Source of the DNA: Acidobacteriota bacterium
GTDB lineage: Bacteria > Acidobacteriota > Terriglobia > Bryobacterales > Bryobacteraceae
Direction of reading: 5' to 3'
Length of the DNA: 64,000 nt
NCBI GenBank assembly: GCA_016185425.1
Contig: JACPNQ010000035.1
Coordinates: forward strand, 126,001 to 190,000
Position 1 is the first letter of the stretch, and each line of letters begins with the position of its first letter. The position numbers and the translations under genes are program-made. The notes beneath the pieces were generated by a model, which was not told where the DNA came from, did not search any database, and saw only the letters and a list, made by a program, of their open reading frames with translations. This document shows positions 63,963 through 64,000 of this stretch, one piece after another.

Positions 63963-64000
63963 TATTTTTTTCCGCGCTAGATCGATCGTTCGCCCGAACC

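Overview
The window looks like chromosomal DNA of an Acidobacteriota bacterium, most likely a Solibacter/Bryobacter-type soil lineage. This is inferred from gene content and high GC, not from a marker phylogeny. The hints are an Oar-like TonB receptor with an N-terminal carboxypeptidase-regulatory domain, a secreted TIGR03437/Ig-like giant protein, PQQ-type and YncE-type beta-propellers, tandem sulfatases, and frequent TTG/GTG starts.

The replication origin lies inside the window. dnaA, dnaN and gyrB run rightward from 21.4 to 26.5 kb. DnaA-box-like sites and AT-rich DNA occur both upstream of dnaA and between dnaA and dnaN. Left of the origin almost every gene is on the minus strand, co-directional with a leftward fork. 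The right side is mixed.

Layout, left to right. 0-2.4 kb: C-terminal part of a membrane Ser/Thr kinase with TPRs. 2.5-10.4 kb (minus): a divergent RecA paralogue, an MFS carrier, a LytTR/LytS two-component pair, an ADP-ribosylglycohydrolase, Sua5, and prfB with a clear programmed +1 frameshift. 10.4-11.1 kb: a VapBC module. 11.1-14.5 kb: a phosphoesterase and arginine decarboxylase (minus), divergent from an SDR. 14.5-21.0 kb (minus): a tight eight-gene run from a LysM/peptidoglycan-binding protein through two unknown proteins, an O-methyltransferase, a TrmJ-like methylase and a lipoprotein to a small-ORF/nucleotidyltransferase pair. 21.0-26.5 kb: origin and dnaA-dnaN-gyrB, followed by a secreted beta-lactamase-fold hydrolase.

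27.7-42.2 kb is the most interesting block. A minus-strand operon encodes a sodium:solute symporter, a secreted beta-propeller, two DUF1989 proteins, a biotin-dependent urea/guanidine carboxylase and an allophanate hydrolase. The DUF1989 pair points to guanidine rather than urea as substrate. It is divergent from a TonB-dependent receptor followed by a second paralogous beta-propeller, a cupin and an AhpD-like protein. I infer a coordinated nitrogen-compound uptake and breakdown locus; both leaders can pair with their own ribosome-binding sites.

42.2-50.1 kb: a secreted Ig/TIGR03437 protein, an M14 carboxypeptidase, and a PQQ-like propeller with two EF-hands. 50.2-55.1 kb: a DUF2760-Hsp70-Hsp70 cluster. 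55.1-61.5 kb: RNase T2, then thiL, an O-methyltransferase, an unknown mutarotase-like protein, a deleted sulfatase remnant and two intact sulfatases. 61.5-64 kb (minus): ArsR, AHSA1, AlkD-like, membrane protein and DinB-like, behind a clear sigma70 promoter. I saw no rRNA, tRNA, CRISPR array or insertion sequence. The two stretches above 250 bases without genes (upstream of dnaA and 36.33-36.59 kb) are described as features.
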